A stretch of 64,000 bases of DNA from Bacillota bacterium (GCA_023399455.1 JAEWPN010000153.1:1-64000); one strand, 5' to 3'. Positions 44,597 to 55,260 are shown, counted from the first letter of the stretch. A program made the numbers and translations. The notes: generated from the sequence alone by a model not told the origin.

Positions 44597-47500
44597 TTAT
44601 TCAACCGATTTTAATGCCTCCAGCATATTGACATTTTTGAGCCTGCGATTGATTATCATGCCGAGTACCACGGTAATACTACATACTACCAATACCGGAA
44701 CAAGGAATGCCTTTGCACCTAATGCCGGATTAAACATTATATCATCAGGCGGCACAACGGAAATAATATATAGGAATAGAGCGTCTCCAAGGCCGAATCC
44801 CACCAAGATCCCAAGCATAGTCAGAAGAATGGTTTCCCGATAAATGTACATCGTTACTTCTTTATTATAAAAACCAAGCACCTTGATAGTAGATAATTCC
44901 CGAATTCGTTCCGATACATTGATATTTGTCAAATTGAACAATATCACCATAGCCAGTAATATAGCTACTAAAATCAATATTTGCATAATCTTATTCAAAG
45001 AATGGACGATGGTATTGATTTGATTAATCAGTGTAGTATTCTGGACTACGCCTTTCACACCATCCAATTTCATATAATTATTCGCCTGCTCGTTTGCATT
45101 TTCTGTGGAACGATCCTTTAATGTTACCAGATTAGCATTAGAATAATATGCCTTTCCAAAAACAGTTCGATAGTATTTTGTATCCATAAAAATGAAATGG
45201 CCTGTATACATCTCTGTAATATTAGAAATCGTTATCTCTCGCTCCTGATTTTCAGAATCCGTCATTGTTATAGTGTCTCCTGCTTTTACATTCAGCAGCT
45301 TTGCAAGGCGCTCTGAAAGTATAGCTCCATCGGTAGAAAGATTCAGTTCTTCTCCGGTTGATCGGTTCGTCAGGCTAATATATTCCTTAAATGCATCGGC
45401 ATCTTTGGGAACAATCAATTTAATATCTTGTTTATCTTGATTGTTTCCTGCAACTTTTGTCATCTCATCATAAAAGATTGGCATTTGCTGTTTAATTTTG
45501 TCAGTTTTCAAAAGCTCCTCGATCTCTTTTTCCTGTTCTGCCTTCAAATTGTCGTTTCTGGCTATAATTAAATCATACTGAATAATGTCACCAAATTGCC
45601 TGTCATTTACTCCGGAAATGGAATGCTGTACGCTGAAACCTGCAAATAGTAATGTTACAGCGCCGCATACTCCAAATATGGTCATCAGCATACGTTTTTT
45701 ATACCGGAAAATATTGCGAGCAGTTACCTTATGTGTAAAATTCATTCTGTCCCAAACCGGGTGGACACGTTCTAAAAAAATCTTTGACCCGGCTTCTGGA
45801 GGCTTGGGCTGCAAAAGCGCCGAAGGCTTTTCTTTTAATTCCTTTGCAGCGACGAAGCAAGCAGGGAGTACAGCACTTACGAATGCCAATAGGAGAGCGA
45901 TTGCTGTAATTCCAGGGAAAAAATCCAGTTCAATCCGTGGAATAGTAAAACTATGCCCATAAGCGCTATATACGATCATCGGTAACAAGGTATGCCCGGC
46001 TGCAATTCCTATGGCCGCCCCTATAAAACTTGCCCAAAAGCCATAAACTGTGAATTTCTTAATTATATCTTTATTATCATAACCCAATGCTTTCAATGTG
46101 CCGGAATTCACCCGTTCTTCATCTACAAACCGGGTCATTGTAGTCAACGTTACCAGCGCCGCAACAAAGTACAGAAATATTGGAAATACATTCGCAAGTG
46201 CATCGATGATTGTCGAAACACTATTATAAATTCGGTATCCTTCCGAACCAGGGACCTCCCGTCTGGTATCCAATGTGTATATTGGCAGTTTTAATGTTTC
46301 CAACGTTTCCCGGGCATCAGCCAGTTTGGCTTCGGCTTCAGCTATTTCCTGTTCGGCATCCGGTCTTTTTTCCTCATATTCCTGCCATCCATCATCCAGT
46401 TCTTTTTCACCATCCTCAATTTCTGCCGCACCATCAGCCAGCTCTGCTTCGGCCTCAGCCAGCTTTGTATCAGCCTCCGCTTTTTTAGCATAATATTCCT
46501 GCCATCCGTCGGCAAGTTCATTTTTGCCGTCAGCAATTTTTACTACGGCATCCTCTAATTCTGTCCTGGCAGCAGTAAGCTTTGTCTCTGCTTCTATTTT
46601 TTTTGAGTTGTATTCTGCAAGACCCGCCTGATAAGATTGCTTCCCCGAAGCCAGTGTGCCTTCTGCCTCCGCAAGTTGCTTTCTTGCTTTTTCGAGTTCC
46701 GCACTCTTGGCAGAGTATTCCGTCTCTCCGTTTTTAAGGGTTTGTTGGGCAGCGGCAAGTTGTTCCTCACCGCCTTCCGCTTGTGCAGCAGCAGCGTTAT
46801 ACGCCGCCCATTTTTGTTCAAGAGTGTTTTGGGTTGTCACAAGTCCCGCAAGTTGAGCATATTGCGTTTGCGCTGCGGCAATTTGAGTCGGCATATCGTC
46901 AAGCTGAGCGAATAAGGTATCGGCCACTTGTTCCGATAAGTTGGCGCTTTGCAATACCACTTGATACTGCTGATTGAGCATGTCATATTCTGACGTTCCC
47001 ACGGCAGCGTCTCTCGCTTCTTTTAGTGCTGCGAGTTGAGTAAGTTCTTCATATTGTGTTTTTAAAGTATCAAGCTGATCCTTCATGCTTGAGAGCGAAC
47101 TTTCTATTTGAGCCATTGTCATGCCCGTGGCGGCTTCGGCAGCAGCAACGCCCGCCTCAAATTCTTCTTGCGCCGCATCAAGCTGGGCTTTAGCATCTTT
47201 CAATGCTTCCAACTGCTCCACTTTCTCGTTATATTCGTCCCAACCTTTATCAAGTTTTTCGCGCGCTTCCTGTAAAGAGGATTCCGCTTCCGCAAATTCC
47301 TGCCGCTTCTTGCCCAATTCACTTTCCCCAGCCGCAATTTGTCCGGCAGCGGTGTCGAGCTTTGCTTTAGCGTCGCCTAACTGCTGCCGGGCATCTGCTT
47401 TCTGCGTCTCATATTCAGCCAGGCCATCCGTATATTTTTGTTGAGCATCGGCCAGTTCATTTTCACCATTTTCAAGTTTTGCCTCGGCATCGGTCAACTG

Positions 47501-48445
47501 CCGTTTGGCATCCTCTTTCTGCATCTCATATTCAGCTAAACCATCCGCATACTTCCGTTTAGCATCAGACAGCTCGTTTTCACCATTTTCGAGTTCCTGT
47601 TTTGCGTCGGACAACTCTCGTTTGGCATTATCCACTTCTGCCTGTCCATCATCAATCTTCTCTTGATATTCCTCCCTGATGGAAGATAAGCGCAGGGATG
47701 GCTGGTTCACCAGCAGTTCGTTCAGTTCATTTTTGTGATTCTGAATCAGCTCCGTATATTCATCTGAATAAGGGTCTATACCTTTTGTATCCTCAAAGGA
47801 AATCCGGGCAATCATATAAACATCATAGTCAAAGGCAGAAGAATCCACCACAGCATACCCTTGCAATTCTCCGGTTCCGGCTGTTGACTGCCCCATATTG
47901 ATTATGGAAAGCATTTCGCCGGAGTTCACAAAGCCTACAATCTGAAATTCATGGATTTTAAGGGCTATCTCTCCGGAAATATCCTCTTTTTCAGTAAAAG
48001 CTATCATATCACCGATATGGTAATCTCCATTATATAAATTAGCAATCGCAATTTCCTTTTCCGTCTCGGGAAGCCTTCCTTCCACGACTTCATAGGCAGA
48101 CAAATCCTCCGAATTGGAAAAAATGCGAATACTCGTAATAGTATCCTGAATCACTGCATCCTTTAAGTAGCCATATTCAATCTTATCCGCTCTTGATACT
48201 TGGTTAATGGCTTTCTGGTTTTCATCATCAATTCCATAGTCACCAATGATACTAATATCCGCCAGATTAAGCTGCTCAAAATAATTTGCCCCGGTCTTAC
48301 GCATATTGGGACCGGTTACCTGAAGTCCCACAAGGGCAAATGATCCTAACGCGATTAAGCACATAATCGAAAAAAATCGGCCCTTTGATTTTAAGAAACA
48401 TTTTTTTATGTCTTTCCATAACGTTTTTTTTCTCAAAATACTCAC
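44597..48445 (-). CDS. FtsX-type ABC permease with very long internal coiled coil
   Basis: The 1282-residue protein starts with an FtsX N-terminal helix and a MacB-like periplasmic domain (residues about 25-255). A Glu/Ala/Lys-rich coiled coil follows (about 255-735) built from 37-39-residue repeats: 'LENGENELSDAKRKYADGLAEY' and 'LENGENELADAQQKYTDGLAEY' in the first half, and 'DGKNELADGWQEYYAKKAEA' and similar in the second. Two FtsX core blocks with six or seven helices close the protein ('FVDEERVNSGTLKALGYDNKDI', 'ERIRELSTIKVLGFYNKEV'). It starts with GTG immediately after the ATPase stop. Substrate is unknown; spanning the cell wall is a plausible use of the coil. Confidence 0.9.
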   Translation of the reverse strand: MSILRKKTLWKDIKKCFLKSKGRFFSIMCLIALGSFALVGLQVTGPNMRKTGANYFEQLNLADISIIGDYGIDDENQKAINQVSRADKIEYGYLKDAVIQDTITSIRIFSNSEDLSAYEVVEGRLPETEKEIAIANLYNGDYHIGDMIAFTEKEDISGEIALKIHEFQIVGFVNSGEMLSIINMGQSTAGTGELQGYAVVDSSAFDYDVYMIARISFEDTKGIDPYSDEYTELIQNHKNELNELLVNQPSLRLSSIREEYQEKIDDGQAEVDNAKRELSDAKQELENGENELSDAKRKYADGLAEYEMQKEDAKRQLTDAEAKLENGENELADAQQKYTDGLAEYETQKADARQQLGDAKAKLDTAAGQIAAGESELGKKRQEFAEAESSLQEAREKLDKGWDEYNEKVEQLEALKDAKAQLDAAQEEFEAGVAAAEAATGMTMAQIESSLSSMKDQLDTLKTQYEELTQLAALKEARDAAVGTSEYDMLNQQYQVVLQSANLSEQVADTLFAQLDDMPTQIAAAQTQYAQLAGLVTTQNTLEQKWAAYNAAAAQAEGGEEQLAAAQQTLKNGETEYSAKSAELEKARKQLAEAEGTLASGKQSYQAGLAEYNSKKIEAETKLTAARTELEDAVVKIADGKNELADGWQEYYAKKAEADTKLAEAEAELADGAAEIEDGEKELDDGWQEYEEKRPDAEQEIAEAEAKLADARETLETLKLPIYTLDTRREVPGSEGYRIYNSVSTIIDALANVFPIFLYFVAALVTLTTMTRFVDEERVNSGTLKALGYDNKDIIKKFTVYGFWASFIGAAIGIAAGHTLLPMIVYSAYGHSFTIPRIELDFFPGITAIALLLAFVSAVLPACFVAAKELKEKPSALLQPKPPEAGSKIFLERVHPVWDRMNFTHKVTARNIFRYKKRMLMTIFGVCGAVTLLFAGFSVQHSISGVNDRQFGDIIQYDLIIARNDNLKAEQEKEIEELLKTDKIKQQMPIFYDEMTKVAGNNQDKQDIKLIVPKDADAFKEYISLTNRSTGEELNLSTDGAILSERLAKLLNVKAGDTITMTDSENQEREITISNITEMYTGHFIFMDTKYYRTVFGKAYYSNANLVTLKDRSTENANEQANNYMKLDGVKGVVQNTTLINQINTIVHSLNKIMQILILVAILLAMVILFNLTNINVSERIRELSTIKVLGFYNKEVTMYIYRETILLTMLGILVGFGLGDALFLYIISVVPPDDIMFNPALGAKAFLVPVLVVCSITVVLGMIINRRLKNVNMLEALKSVE

Positions 48446-49147
48446 CTACCATTCAATATCCGCAATTTTTCGGGGGCTCGGATTTATTTCTATATTCTTT
48501 ACGCCCGCATCATGCATGTGAATTACACGGTCGGCAATAGGAGCTATGGCCGCATTGTGTGTAACGATTATTACAGTAGCACCTTTTTTTCGGCTCATAT
48601 CCTGTAAAATTTGAAGTACCTGCTTACCCGTCTTGTAATCCAAAGCTCCAGTAGGTTCATCACATAACAGAAGCTTTGGGTTTTTAGCAACTGCACGGGC
48701 AATCGCCACCCGCTGTTGTTCACCGCCAGATAATTGAGCCGGAAAGTTATCGATTCTGTTTTCAAGCCCCACATCCTTTAATACCTGTATAGGATCAAGT
48801 GCATCCTTTACAATTTCAGAAGCCAGTTCTACATTTTCTTTTGCAGTCAGGTTCTGCACCAGATTATAAAATTGAAAAACGAACCCTACATCATTTCTTC
48901 GATAAGTAATCAATTCATTTGGTGTATAGCCGGCAATATCGTTTCCATCAATGATTACTCTGCCTTCATCATTAGTGTCCATTCCTCCGAGTATATTCAA
49001 TACTGTAGACTTCCCGGCACCGGAGGCCCCTAAAATAATTGCCAGCTCACCTTTTTCAATGAAAAAGCTTACATCCCGGTTGGCAATAATTTCATTACTT
49101 CCTATTTTGTATCGCTTATAACTATGGACCATTTCAATGTAGCTCAT
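48446..49147 (-). CDS. ABC transporter ATP-binding protein (MacB/LolD class)
   Basis: The 233-residue ATPase has Walker A 'GASGAGKST', '[11 protein letters not shown]', signature '[19 protein letters not shown]' and Walker B '[12 protein letters not shown]'. AAGGAGG precedes the ATG, which overlaps the upstream small gene by 14 bp. It energises the coiled-coil permease encoded directly behind it. Confidence 0.93.
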   Translation of the reverse strand: MSYIEMVHSYKRYKIGSNEIIANRDVSFFIEKGELAIILGASGAGKSTVLNILGGMDTNDEGRVIIDGNDIAGYTPNELITYRRNDVGFVFQFYNLVQNLTAKENVELASEIVKDALDPIQVLKDVGLENRIDNFPAQLSGGEQQRVAIARAVAKNPKLLLCDEPTGALDYKTGKQVLQILQDMSRKKGATVIIVTHNAAIAPIADRVIHMHDAGVKNIEINPSPRKIADIEW

Positions 49148-49469
49148 GATCTTCCTCCTTATGCTGTTGAGTTTGAGTAATGGCGACTCCTTTCATTTGA
49201 AAGACACTGTTCCCTCCATGAAGTGTCAACTCGATATTGTCGCAGTTTATTCGTCCGGTTGCCTCATAATAAAATTCGCTCATCAGCGTAACGAATTTTC
49301 CGCTCAGTCGACACGAGCCATCACTATTCAATTCTCCCGTGACAGGTTCCTTGCTTTGAAAAATATTCAGATATCCTTCCATTTTTCTTTCGAAAATTAC
49401 AAGCTCTAATATACCGTTTCTTTTGCCTAATGGGGTGTCCAAAATAACCTTATAATTTTGTTGAAACAT
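49134..49469 (-). CDS. Small hypothetical protein co-encoded with an ABC transporter
   Basis: The 111-residue protein begins MFQQNYKVILDTPLGKRNG and is mostly beta-strand ('GILELVIFERKMEGYLNIF', 'GSCRLSGKFVTLMSEFYYEATGRI', 'IELTLHGGNSVFQMKGVAI'). It lacks a signal peptide and membrane helices. The pattern resembles small calycin or lipocalin-like beta proteins, but I recognise no family. AAAGGAG lies 9 nt before the ATG at 49469. It is the first gene of the operon and overlaps the ATPase start, so a role with the transporter is likely. Confidence 0.65.
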   Translation of the reverse strand: MFQQNYKVILDTPLGKRNGILELVIFERKMEGYLNIFQSKEPVTGELNSDGSCRLSGKFVTLMSEFYYEATGRINCDNIELTLHGGNSVFQMKGVAITQTQQHKEEDHELH

Positions 49470-49634
49470 TATCATTTACTCCTTTCTGACGGTTTCTGAA
49501 TGCATTATAAAAAATTCGCCTGCAATATACCACGGTCAAATTACAATGAAATGTTGGAATTTGGGACAAATCATAAATAGTTGACGGTCAAATATAGTCC
49601 TGCAATTTACCGGACAAATGTCCTACGCTATCCG

Positions 49635-49663
49635 TTGAATAAAATATTTAATAAGTTTATAAT
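49635..49663 (+). promoter_or_regulatory. Promoter of the TetR gene
   Basis: TTGAAT (49635-49640) and TATAAT (49658-49663) are separated by 17 bp, and GAGGTGAG lies before the ATG at 49682. Upstream, ACGGTCAAAT is repeated (near 49532 and 49584) and GGACAAATGTCC (about 49612) is palindromic, which are candidate TetR sites shared with the divergent ABC operon. Confidence 0.6.
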
Positions 49664-49681
49664 AAAAACAGAGGTGAGAAG

Positions 49682-50269
49682 ATGAAATATGAAGTAACAA
49701 GCTTGAACACAAAAAAAACACTCGCGGCATCTTTTAAAAAACAGGTAAGTAAAAAACCATTTTCAAAAATTACAGTGAGTGAGATTATAAATGATTGCTG
49801 CGTAAACCGAAAAACTTTTTACTATCATTTTTCGGATATTTATGCTTTGCTCAAATGGACATTGGAACAGGAAGCTATTGAGGTGGTAAAACAGTTTGAT
49901 TTGATAGCAGAATATGAAGAAGCAATGTTGTTTGTTATGGATTATGTAGAGGAGAATGCAGACTTTCTGCAAAATATTTATCATTCCATTGGTCGGGATG
50001 AATTAAAACGATTCTTCTGCGCTGATTTTATTGATATCGTACGCTCTTTTATAGATAAATCAGAGAAAATACAAAGATTATCCACACCTGATGATTTCAA
50101 ATTATTTCTCAGTCAATTCTATACGGAAGCTATTGCCGGCATGTTAGTTGAGTGGATTGTAGATCGTTCTATTCGTGACCGTGAAAAAACAGTACAATAT
50201 ATTTCTGTCATCATACACTCTGCAATTCCAAATGCCTTACGTTCGGCAATGGATTTGTCAGAAAAATAA
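49682..50269 (+). CDS. TetR-family regulator of the coiled-coil ABC operon
   Basis: The 195-residue protein has an N-terminal TetR helix-turn-helix ('KPFSKITVSEIINDCCVNRKTFYYHFSDIYALL') of the DhaS-like type and an all-helical C-terminal domain. It is divergent from the operon encoding the 111-residue protein, ATPase and coiled-coil permease, so local repression is likely. Its stop codon lies within the first arm of the following terminator. Confidence 0.9.
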   Translation: MKYEVTSLNTKKTLAASFKKQVSKKPFSKITVSEIINDCCVNRKTFYYHFSDIYALLKWTLEQEAIEVVKQFDLIAEYEEAMLFVMDYVEENADFLQNIYHSIGRDELKRFFCADFIDIVRSFIDKSEKIQRLSTPDDFKLFLSQFYTEAIAGMLVEWIVDRSIRDREKTVQYISVIIHSAIPNALRSAMDLSEK

Positions 50270-50299
50270 CCCTCGTTACTTTATATAAGCAACGAGGGT
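50269..50299. terminator. Bidirectional terminator between TetR and pckA
   Basis: ACCCTCGTT at 50269-50277 pairs with AACGAGGGT at 50291-50299. On the minus strand TATTTTTC follows, fitting pckA termination; on the plus strand it closes the TetR gene. Confidence 0.75.
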
Positions 50300-50355
50300 C
50301 ATCTTAAAAATCATATTATCTCACTATTTTACAGCAAGAACCAATTCTGTTAATT

Positions 50356-51960
50356 TTATAACTGAGGCCCTGCAGAAACTAATGCCTTACCTGCCCCATT
50401 TCCTTCATACTTCACAAAGTTCTTCACAAAACGCTGTGCCAAGTCTTTGGCTTTAGTATCCCAATCAGAAGCATTTGCATAGGTATCACGAGGATCAAGA
50501 ATCTTGGGATCCACGCCCGGCAGCTCTGTCGGAATATCAAAATTAAAGTACGGCAGCTTCTTCATCGGTGCGCTCGCGATGGAACCATCCAGAATTGCAT
50601 CGATAATACCACGTGTGTCACGGATAGAGATACGCTTCCCTGTACCATTCCAACCCGTATTAACAAGATATGCCTTCGCACCGCTCTTCTGCATTTTCTT
50701 AACGAGCTCCTCCGCATATTTGGTCGGATGAAGTTCCAGAAATGCCTGACCGAAGCAAGCGGAAAATGTAGGTGTAGGCTCTGTGATTCCACGTTCTGTA
50801 CCGGCAAGCTTCGCAGTAAATCCAGATAAGAAATAATACTGTGTCTGTTCCGGAGTTAAAACGGATACCGGAGGAAGAACACCGAATGCATCTGCCGACA
50901 GGAAGATAACATTTTTTGCCGCCGGAGCTGCCGAAACCGGACGAACGATATTCTTAATATGATCAATCGGATAAGATACACGAGTATTCTCCGTTACGCT
51001 CTTATCAGTAAAATCGATCTTACCATCAGCATCAAGCGTAACATTTTCTAAGAGAGCATCTCTCTTAATCGCGTTATAAATATCCGGCTCTGATTCCTTG
51101 TCCAAGTCAATAACTTTAGCATAACATCCGCCCTCAAAGTTGAATACACCCTTGTCATCCCATCCGTGCTCATCATCTCCGATAAGAAGGCGTTTCGGAT
51201 CTGTAGACAATGTAGTCTTACCTGTTCCGGAAAGTCCGAAGAATATCGCAGTATTCTCACCGTTCAAATCAGTATTTGCAGAACAATGCATAGAAGCAAT
51301 ACCTTTCAGCGGCAAATAGTAGTTCATCATAGAGAACATACCCTTCTTCATCTCACCGCCGTACCAAGTATTTACAATAACCTGTTCGCGAGTGGTTATG
51401 TTGAACAATACACCCGTCTCAGAATTAAGACCTAACTCTTTGTAATTCTCTACTTTTGCCTTAGAAGCGTTATATACAATGAAATCAGGCTTAAAATCTT
51501 CCAGTTCCTCAGCGGTAGGCTGGATAAACATATTCGTAACGAAGTGAGCCTGCCATGCAACCTCCACGATAAAACGAATTGCCATGCGGGTATCCTTATT
51601 AGCACCGCAAAATGCGTCTACAATAAAAAGCCTTTTATTGGAAAGTTCTTTCAGAGCGATTTCCTTTACAGTGTCCCATGCTTCCTGAGTAGCAGGATGA
51701 TTGTCATTCTTATATTCATCGGAGGTCCACCATACCGTGTCCTTGGAATTCTCATCCATAACGATGAACTTATCCTTAGGTGACCGTCCTGTATAAATAC
51801 CTGTCATAACATTTACTGCACCAAGTTCACTTACCTGACCCTTTTCAAAGCCCTCTAGACTTGATTTTGTCTCTTCCTCAAATAACATTTCAAAAGAAGG
51901 ATTTCGAACAATTTCTGTAACTCCGGTGATGCCATATTGGCTCAAATCAATATTTGCCAT
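50356..51960 (-). CDS. pckA: Phosphoenolpyruvate carboxykinase (ATP)
   Basis: The 534-residue cytoplasmic enzyme interconverts oxaloacetate and PEP with ATP/ADP. '[16 protein letters not shown]' binds substrate, P-loop '[11 protein letters not shown]' is at 242-252, and the metal-binding 'GDDEHGWDD' is at 261-269, all intact. Its length is typical. In fermenting anaerobes it often runs in the carboxylating direction toward succinate as well as in gluconeogenesis. Confidence 0.97.
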   Translation of the reverse strand: MANIDLSQYGITGVTEIVRNPSFEMLFEEETKSSLEGFEKGQVSELGAVNVMTGIYTGRSPKDKFIVMDENSKDTVWWTSDEYKNDNHPATQEAWDTVKEIALKELSNKRLFIVDAFCGANKDTRMAIRFIVEVAWQAHFVTNMFIQPTAEELEDFKPDFIVYNASKAKVENYKELGLNSETGVLFNITTREQVIVNTWYGGEMKKGMFSMMNYYLPLKGIASMHCSANTDLNGENTAIFFGLSGTGKTTLSTDPKRLLIGDDEHGWDDKGVFNFEGGCYAKVIDLDKESEPDIYNAIKRDALLENVTLDADGKIDFTDKSVTENTRVSYPIDHIKNIVRPVSAAPAAKNVIFLSADAFGVLPPVSVLTPEQTQYYFLSGFTAKLAGTERGITEPTPTFSACFGQAFLELHPTKYAEELVKKMQKSGAKAYLVNTGWNGTGKRISIRDTRGIIDAILDGSIASAPMKKLPYFNFDIPTELPGVDPKILDPRDTYANASDWDTKAKDLAQRFVKNFVKYEGNGAGKALVSAGPQL

Positions 51961-52039
51961 TTTTAACCAACCTCTCTTTCATTTTTATTATGTCCCGTTT
52001 ATTGTCTCACTTTTCGAATAGGATGTCAATAAATGGGAT

Positions 52040-52390
52040 TTATTCAGCCGAAGTTGTCATCTCAATATGATTTCCTTCGCTATCTTCAAATTCGGCTACC
52101 CAGTTATTCCCTATTTTAGTGGCGGGAAAAATAATTTTAAGGCTTTCCAATTTTTTATTGAATATACTTATATTTTCTACTGAAACGCTCGGCAAACAAT
52201 TATTTCCAAAGGTATGCACTTCCTGCACTTTCTCAAATGCAAACAATCCCAATCGAAACCCATTAATATCAAAAATACTATATATATCGTCTTTATGTGT
52301 AACTTTTTGTTCAAAAAATGATTCATAAAATAAAATTGCTCTTTCCATGTCAGTAACGCATAAATATAATGAATTAATATTGCAATTCAT
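52040..52390 (-). CDS. VOC-superfamily (glyoxalase-like) protein
   Basis: The 116-residue protein has the beta-alpha-beta-beta-beta VOC fold twice ('NSLYLCVTDMERAILFYESFF', 'NWVAEFEDSEGNHIEMT'), as in the glyoxalase/bleomycin-resistance/dioxygenase superfamily. The C-terminal Glu ('NHIE') is the usual metal ligand. AAGGAG precedes the ATG at 52390. It follows aconitase by about 20 bp and is probably co-transcribed. Its reaction is unknown. Confidence 0.85.
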   Translation of the reverse strand: MNCNINSLYLCVTDMERAILFYESFFEQKVTHKDDIYSIFDINGFRLGLFAFEKVQEVHTFGNNCLPSVSVENISIFNKKLESLKIIFPATKIGNNWVAEFEDSEGNHIEMTTSAE

Positions 52391-52411
52391 GAAGCTCACT
52401 CCTTTTCGGGC

Positions 52412-55099
52412 TCAATCGGATCTTAATCTTTCTTTTAAAATCATCGGTAAAATACCATCATTCTGATAGTAACGGATATCCGCTTCCGAATCGAAACGAA
52501 CTACCGCTTCGAATTCAAGCAACCTTCCATCCGGCCGTTTGGCAGTAACCTGTACATGTTCTCTCACCCTGGGATTTGCAGGAAGATGAATCGTAAAAGC
52601 CTCTTTACCGGTCAAGTCAAGCGTTGCAGTCGTCTGATTCGGCAAGTACTCCAGTGGCAGCACCCCCATCATCACTAAATTAGAACGATGAATTCGTTCA
52701 TACGACTCGGCAATAACAGCCCTGACGCCCAAGAGCTTTACACCCTTTGCCGCCCAATCTCTGGAGGAACCCATACCATAATCCTTACCGGCTAAAATCA
52801 ACAATCCGGTTCCATTTTTCTGGTAGAGATAGCTGGCATCATAGATACTCATAATCTCACCGGTAGGAAGATAGCGGGTAAAGCTGCCCTCTTTGCCGTC
52901 AGCCAGCTCATTATGCAGGCGGGTATTAGCCAGTGTACCGCGAAGCATTACATGGTGATTGCCTCTGCGGGATCCATAGGAATTAAAATCTTTCTGTTCC
53001 ACACCATGCTCCTGTAAGTAAACTCCTGCAGAGGAGCTTACTGCAATGGTTCCTGCGGGTGAGATATGGTCAGTCGTAACGGAATCTCCCAGCTTGGCAA
53101 GCACCTTCAGGTTGTTCAGTGGGGCGGCAGTCGTCCTGCCGGCGATCAAATCATCAAAATAAGGCGGATTCGCAATATAGGTGGAGTTCTTGTCCCAATT
53201 ATATGTGTGAGAATCTGTAATTGCAATATCGTTCCAACGCCTATTTCCGCTATAGACCTCACCATATGCCGTACGATAACTTTCTGATGTGACGTGCATT
53301 CTGACCTGATTGTGGATTTCCTCAGTTGTAGGCCAGATATCCGCTAAATAGACTTTTTCTCCGTCGGCATTCACTCCAATTGGTTCAACCGTCAGATTTA
53401 TGCGCAGATTACCAGCCAGTGCATAGGCAATCACCAGCATCGGAGAACCGAGATAGTTGGCCTTAATAAGGGGATGAATGCGGCCTTCAAAGTTACGGTT
53501 GCCACTAAGCACCGCACCGGACACCAGATTGGATTCTTTCAAAGCGGCCTCAATTTCAGGCTTTAACGGCCCCGAGTTACCGATACAGGTGGTACAGCCG
53601 TAAGCCACAATATGAAACCCGAGCTTCTCCAGATATGGGATCAGTCCGGAACTCTCTAAATAACGGGTTACTGCCTGTGAACCGGGCGCAAAAGAGGTTT
53701 TCACCTTTGGGGAAACCGTCAGGCCCTTTTCCACCGCCTTTTTAGCCATCAACGCGGCACCGAACAAGACTGTAGGATTCGAAGTGTTGGTGCAGCTGGT
53801 AATTGCTGCGATTAAAACATCACCTGTTTTCAAAACCTCTTGTTTTCCGTTCAGTTCAAACACATATTCCTTTTCCAGCTCGTCTTCCTCAAGCCCGAAC
53901 CCCTGATTCCCCATCGGACTGACAATCGCGCGTTCAAACGCCTTCGATAGCTGATCCATGGGTACCAGATCCTGTGGGCGCTTCGGACCGGAAAGGCTGG
54001 TCGTCAGATGAGAAAGATCCACAACAATCTCCTTACTGTACTCCACAGCATCGTTCGAGTCATAAAATAAGTGATTCGCCTTCAGATAAGCGGAGATTTT
54101 TTCAATTTCTTCCGGATTTCGCCCGGTCAGTTTCAAATAACGGAGAGTTTCCGCATCCGGAGGGCAATAACCGCAAGTAGAGCCATATTCGGGTGCCATA
54201 TTCGCAATGGTGGCACGATCAGCAAGCGAAAGGCTTTCATAACCGTCACCAAAATATTCCACGAACTTTCCTACTACATGATTCTCACGCAGTACATGCG
54301 TAATCTTCAGCGCCAAATCGGTTGCCACAACACCGACAGGCATACGGTTAATCAAGCGCACGCCGATGACTTCGGGCATAGGGAAGACGGAAGGCTCACC
54401 CAGCATACAAGCCTCCGCTTCTATTCCGCCAACGCCCCAGCCGAGCACACCCAGACCGTTTATCATCGTGGTATGAGAATCGGTGCCGAAAACCGAATCC
54501 GGCTGAAGAAAGAACGCATTCTCTATTTTCTTCTCAGTCACCACCGGAGAAAGATATTCAATGTTGATTTGGTGAACAATACCGGTATCCGGGGGAACAA
54601 CTCGCAGATTCGCAAACTCCTTCTGAGCCCATTTCAGCATCTGATAGCGTTCCATATTTCGCTCAAACTCCAGCCTTGTATTATCAATCGCCGCACGATC
54701 AGTACCGGCCATATCAATTTGAACAGAGTGGTCAATAATAAGGTCTACCGGAATTTCGGGATTAATCTCACTTTCTTTCAGCCCCAGCTTAACAGCGGCA
54801 TCGCGCATAGAGGCTAAATCGGCGATGCAAGGTATCCCTGTATAATCCTGCAACAAAATTCTGGATGGATAGAACTCGATTTCAGAGTTGATATTTTCTT
54901 TCCAGTTCAGGACCTTTGAAACATTGATCCGTAATTCTTCCTCTGTCTTGGAATTTCTTATGACATTCTCGAGTAAAACACGAATCGAATACGGTATTTT
55001 CTTCAAATCAGTACCAAACTCTTCCGCTGCCTTTTCTAAATCGCAATATTCATACTCCTGTTTCTTTACCCCAAGCTTTGAGTTAAAAAAATGACGCAC
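52412..55099 (-). CDS. acnA: Aconitate hydratase, AcnA type
   Basis: The 895-residue enzyme isomerises citrate and isocitrate with a 4Fe-4S cluster. Cluster cysteines occur in 'SCTNTSNP' and 'GCTTCIGNSGPL', substrate-binding 'DSHTTMINGLG' is present, and the swivelling C-terminal domain carries 'GSSRDWAAKG'. Length and domain order (1-2-3-linker-4) match the AcnA/IRP1 group. It starts with GTG after GAAGGAGGG. No citrate synthase or isocitrate dehydrogenase lies nearby. Confidence 0.96.
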   Translation of the reverse strand: MRHFFNSKLGVKKQEYEYCDLEKAAEEFGTDLKKIPYSIRVLLENVIRNSKTEEELRINVSKVLNWKENINSEIEFYPSRILLQDYTGIPCIADLASMRDAAVKLGLKESEINPEIPVDLIIDHSVQIDMAGTDRAAIDNTRLEFERNMERYQMLKWAQKEFANLRVVPPDTGIVHQINIEYLSPVVTEKKIENAFFLQPDSVFGTDSHTTMINGLGVLGWGVGGIEAEACMLGEPSVFPMPEVIGVRLINRMPVGVVATDLALKITHVLRENHVVGKFVEYFGDGYESLSLADRATIANMAPEYGSTCGYCPPDAETLRYLKLTGRNPEEIEKISAYLKANHLFYDSNDAVEYSKEIVVDLSHLTTSLSGPKRPQDLVPMDQLSKAFERAIVSPMGNQGFGLEEDELEKEYVFELNGKQEVLKTGDVLIAAITSCTNTSNPTVLFGAALMAKKAVEKGLTVSPKVKTSFAPGSQAVTRYLESSGLIPYLEKLGFHIVAYGCTTCIGNSGPLKPEIEAALKESNLVSGAVLSGNRNFEGRIHPLIKANYLGSPMLVIAYALAGNLRINLTVEPIGVNADGEKVYLADIWPTTEEIHNQVRMHVTSESYRTAYGEVYSGNRRWNDIAITDSHTYNWDKNSTYIANPPYFDDLIAGRTTAAPLNNLKVLAKLGDSVTTDHISPAGTIAVSSSAGVYLQEHGVEQKDFNSYGSRRGNHHVMLRGTLANTRLHNELADGKEGSFTRYLPTGEIMSIYDASYLYQKNGTGLLILAGKDYGMGSSRDWAAKGVKLLGVRAVIAESYERIHRSNLVMMGVLPLEYLPNQTTATLDLTGKEAFTIHLPANPRVREHVQVTAKRPDGRLLEFEAVVRFDSEADIRYYQNDGILPMILKERLRSD

Positions 55100-55260
55100 T
55101 TTTTTCCCTCCTTCTCAAAATTATTGTCGTCTGATTTATCAATACCAAATGGCATATTTACCGCCATAAAAAGCTGTTCACTTTTCCATAGTAGAATCTC
55201 ATTTTAATTATTCTACCATAAACTTATAAATTTTAATATAATTATCCCCATAAAATGGGC

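Noticed and set aside
46243-47683. Repetitive DNA inside the ABC permease that could suggest a CRISPR or satellite array.
   Set aside because: The repeats are imperfect, in frame and encode heptad-rich coiled coil; there are no uniform repeats with unique spacers.
54071-54817. A 248-codon plus-strand frame inside aconitase.
   Set aside because: It is entirely antisense to acnA, which is intact and fully conserved.
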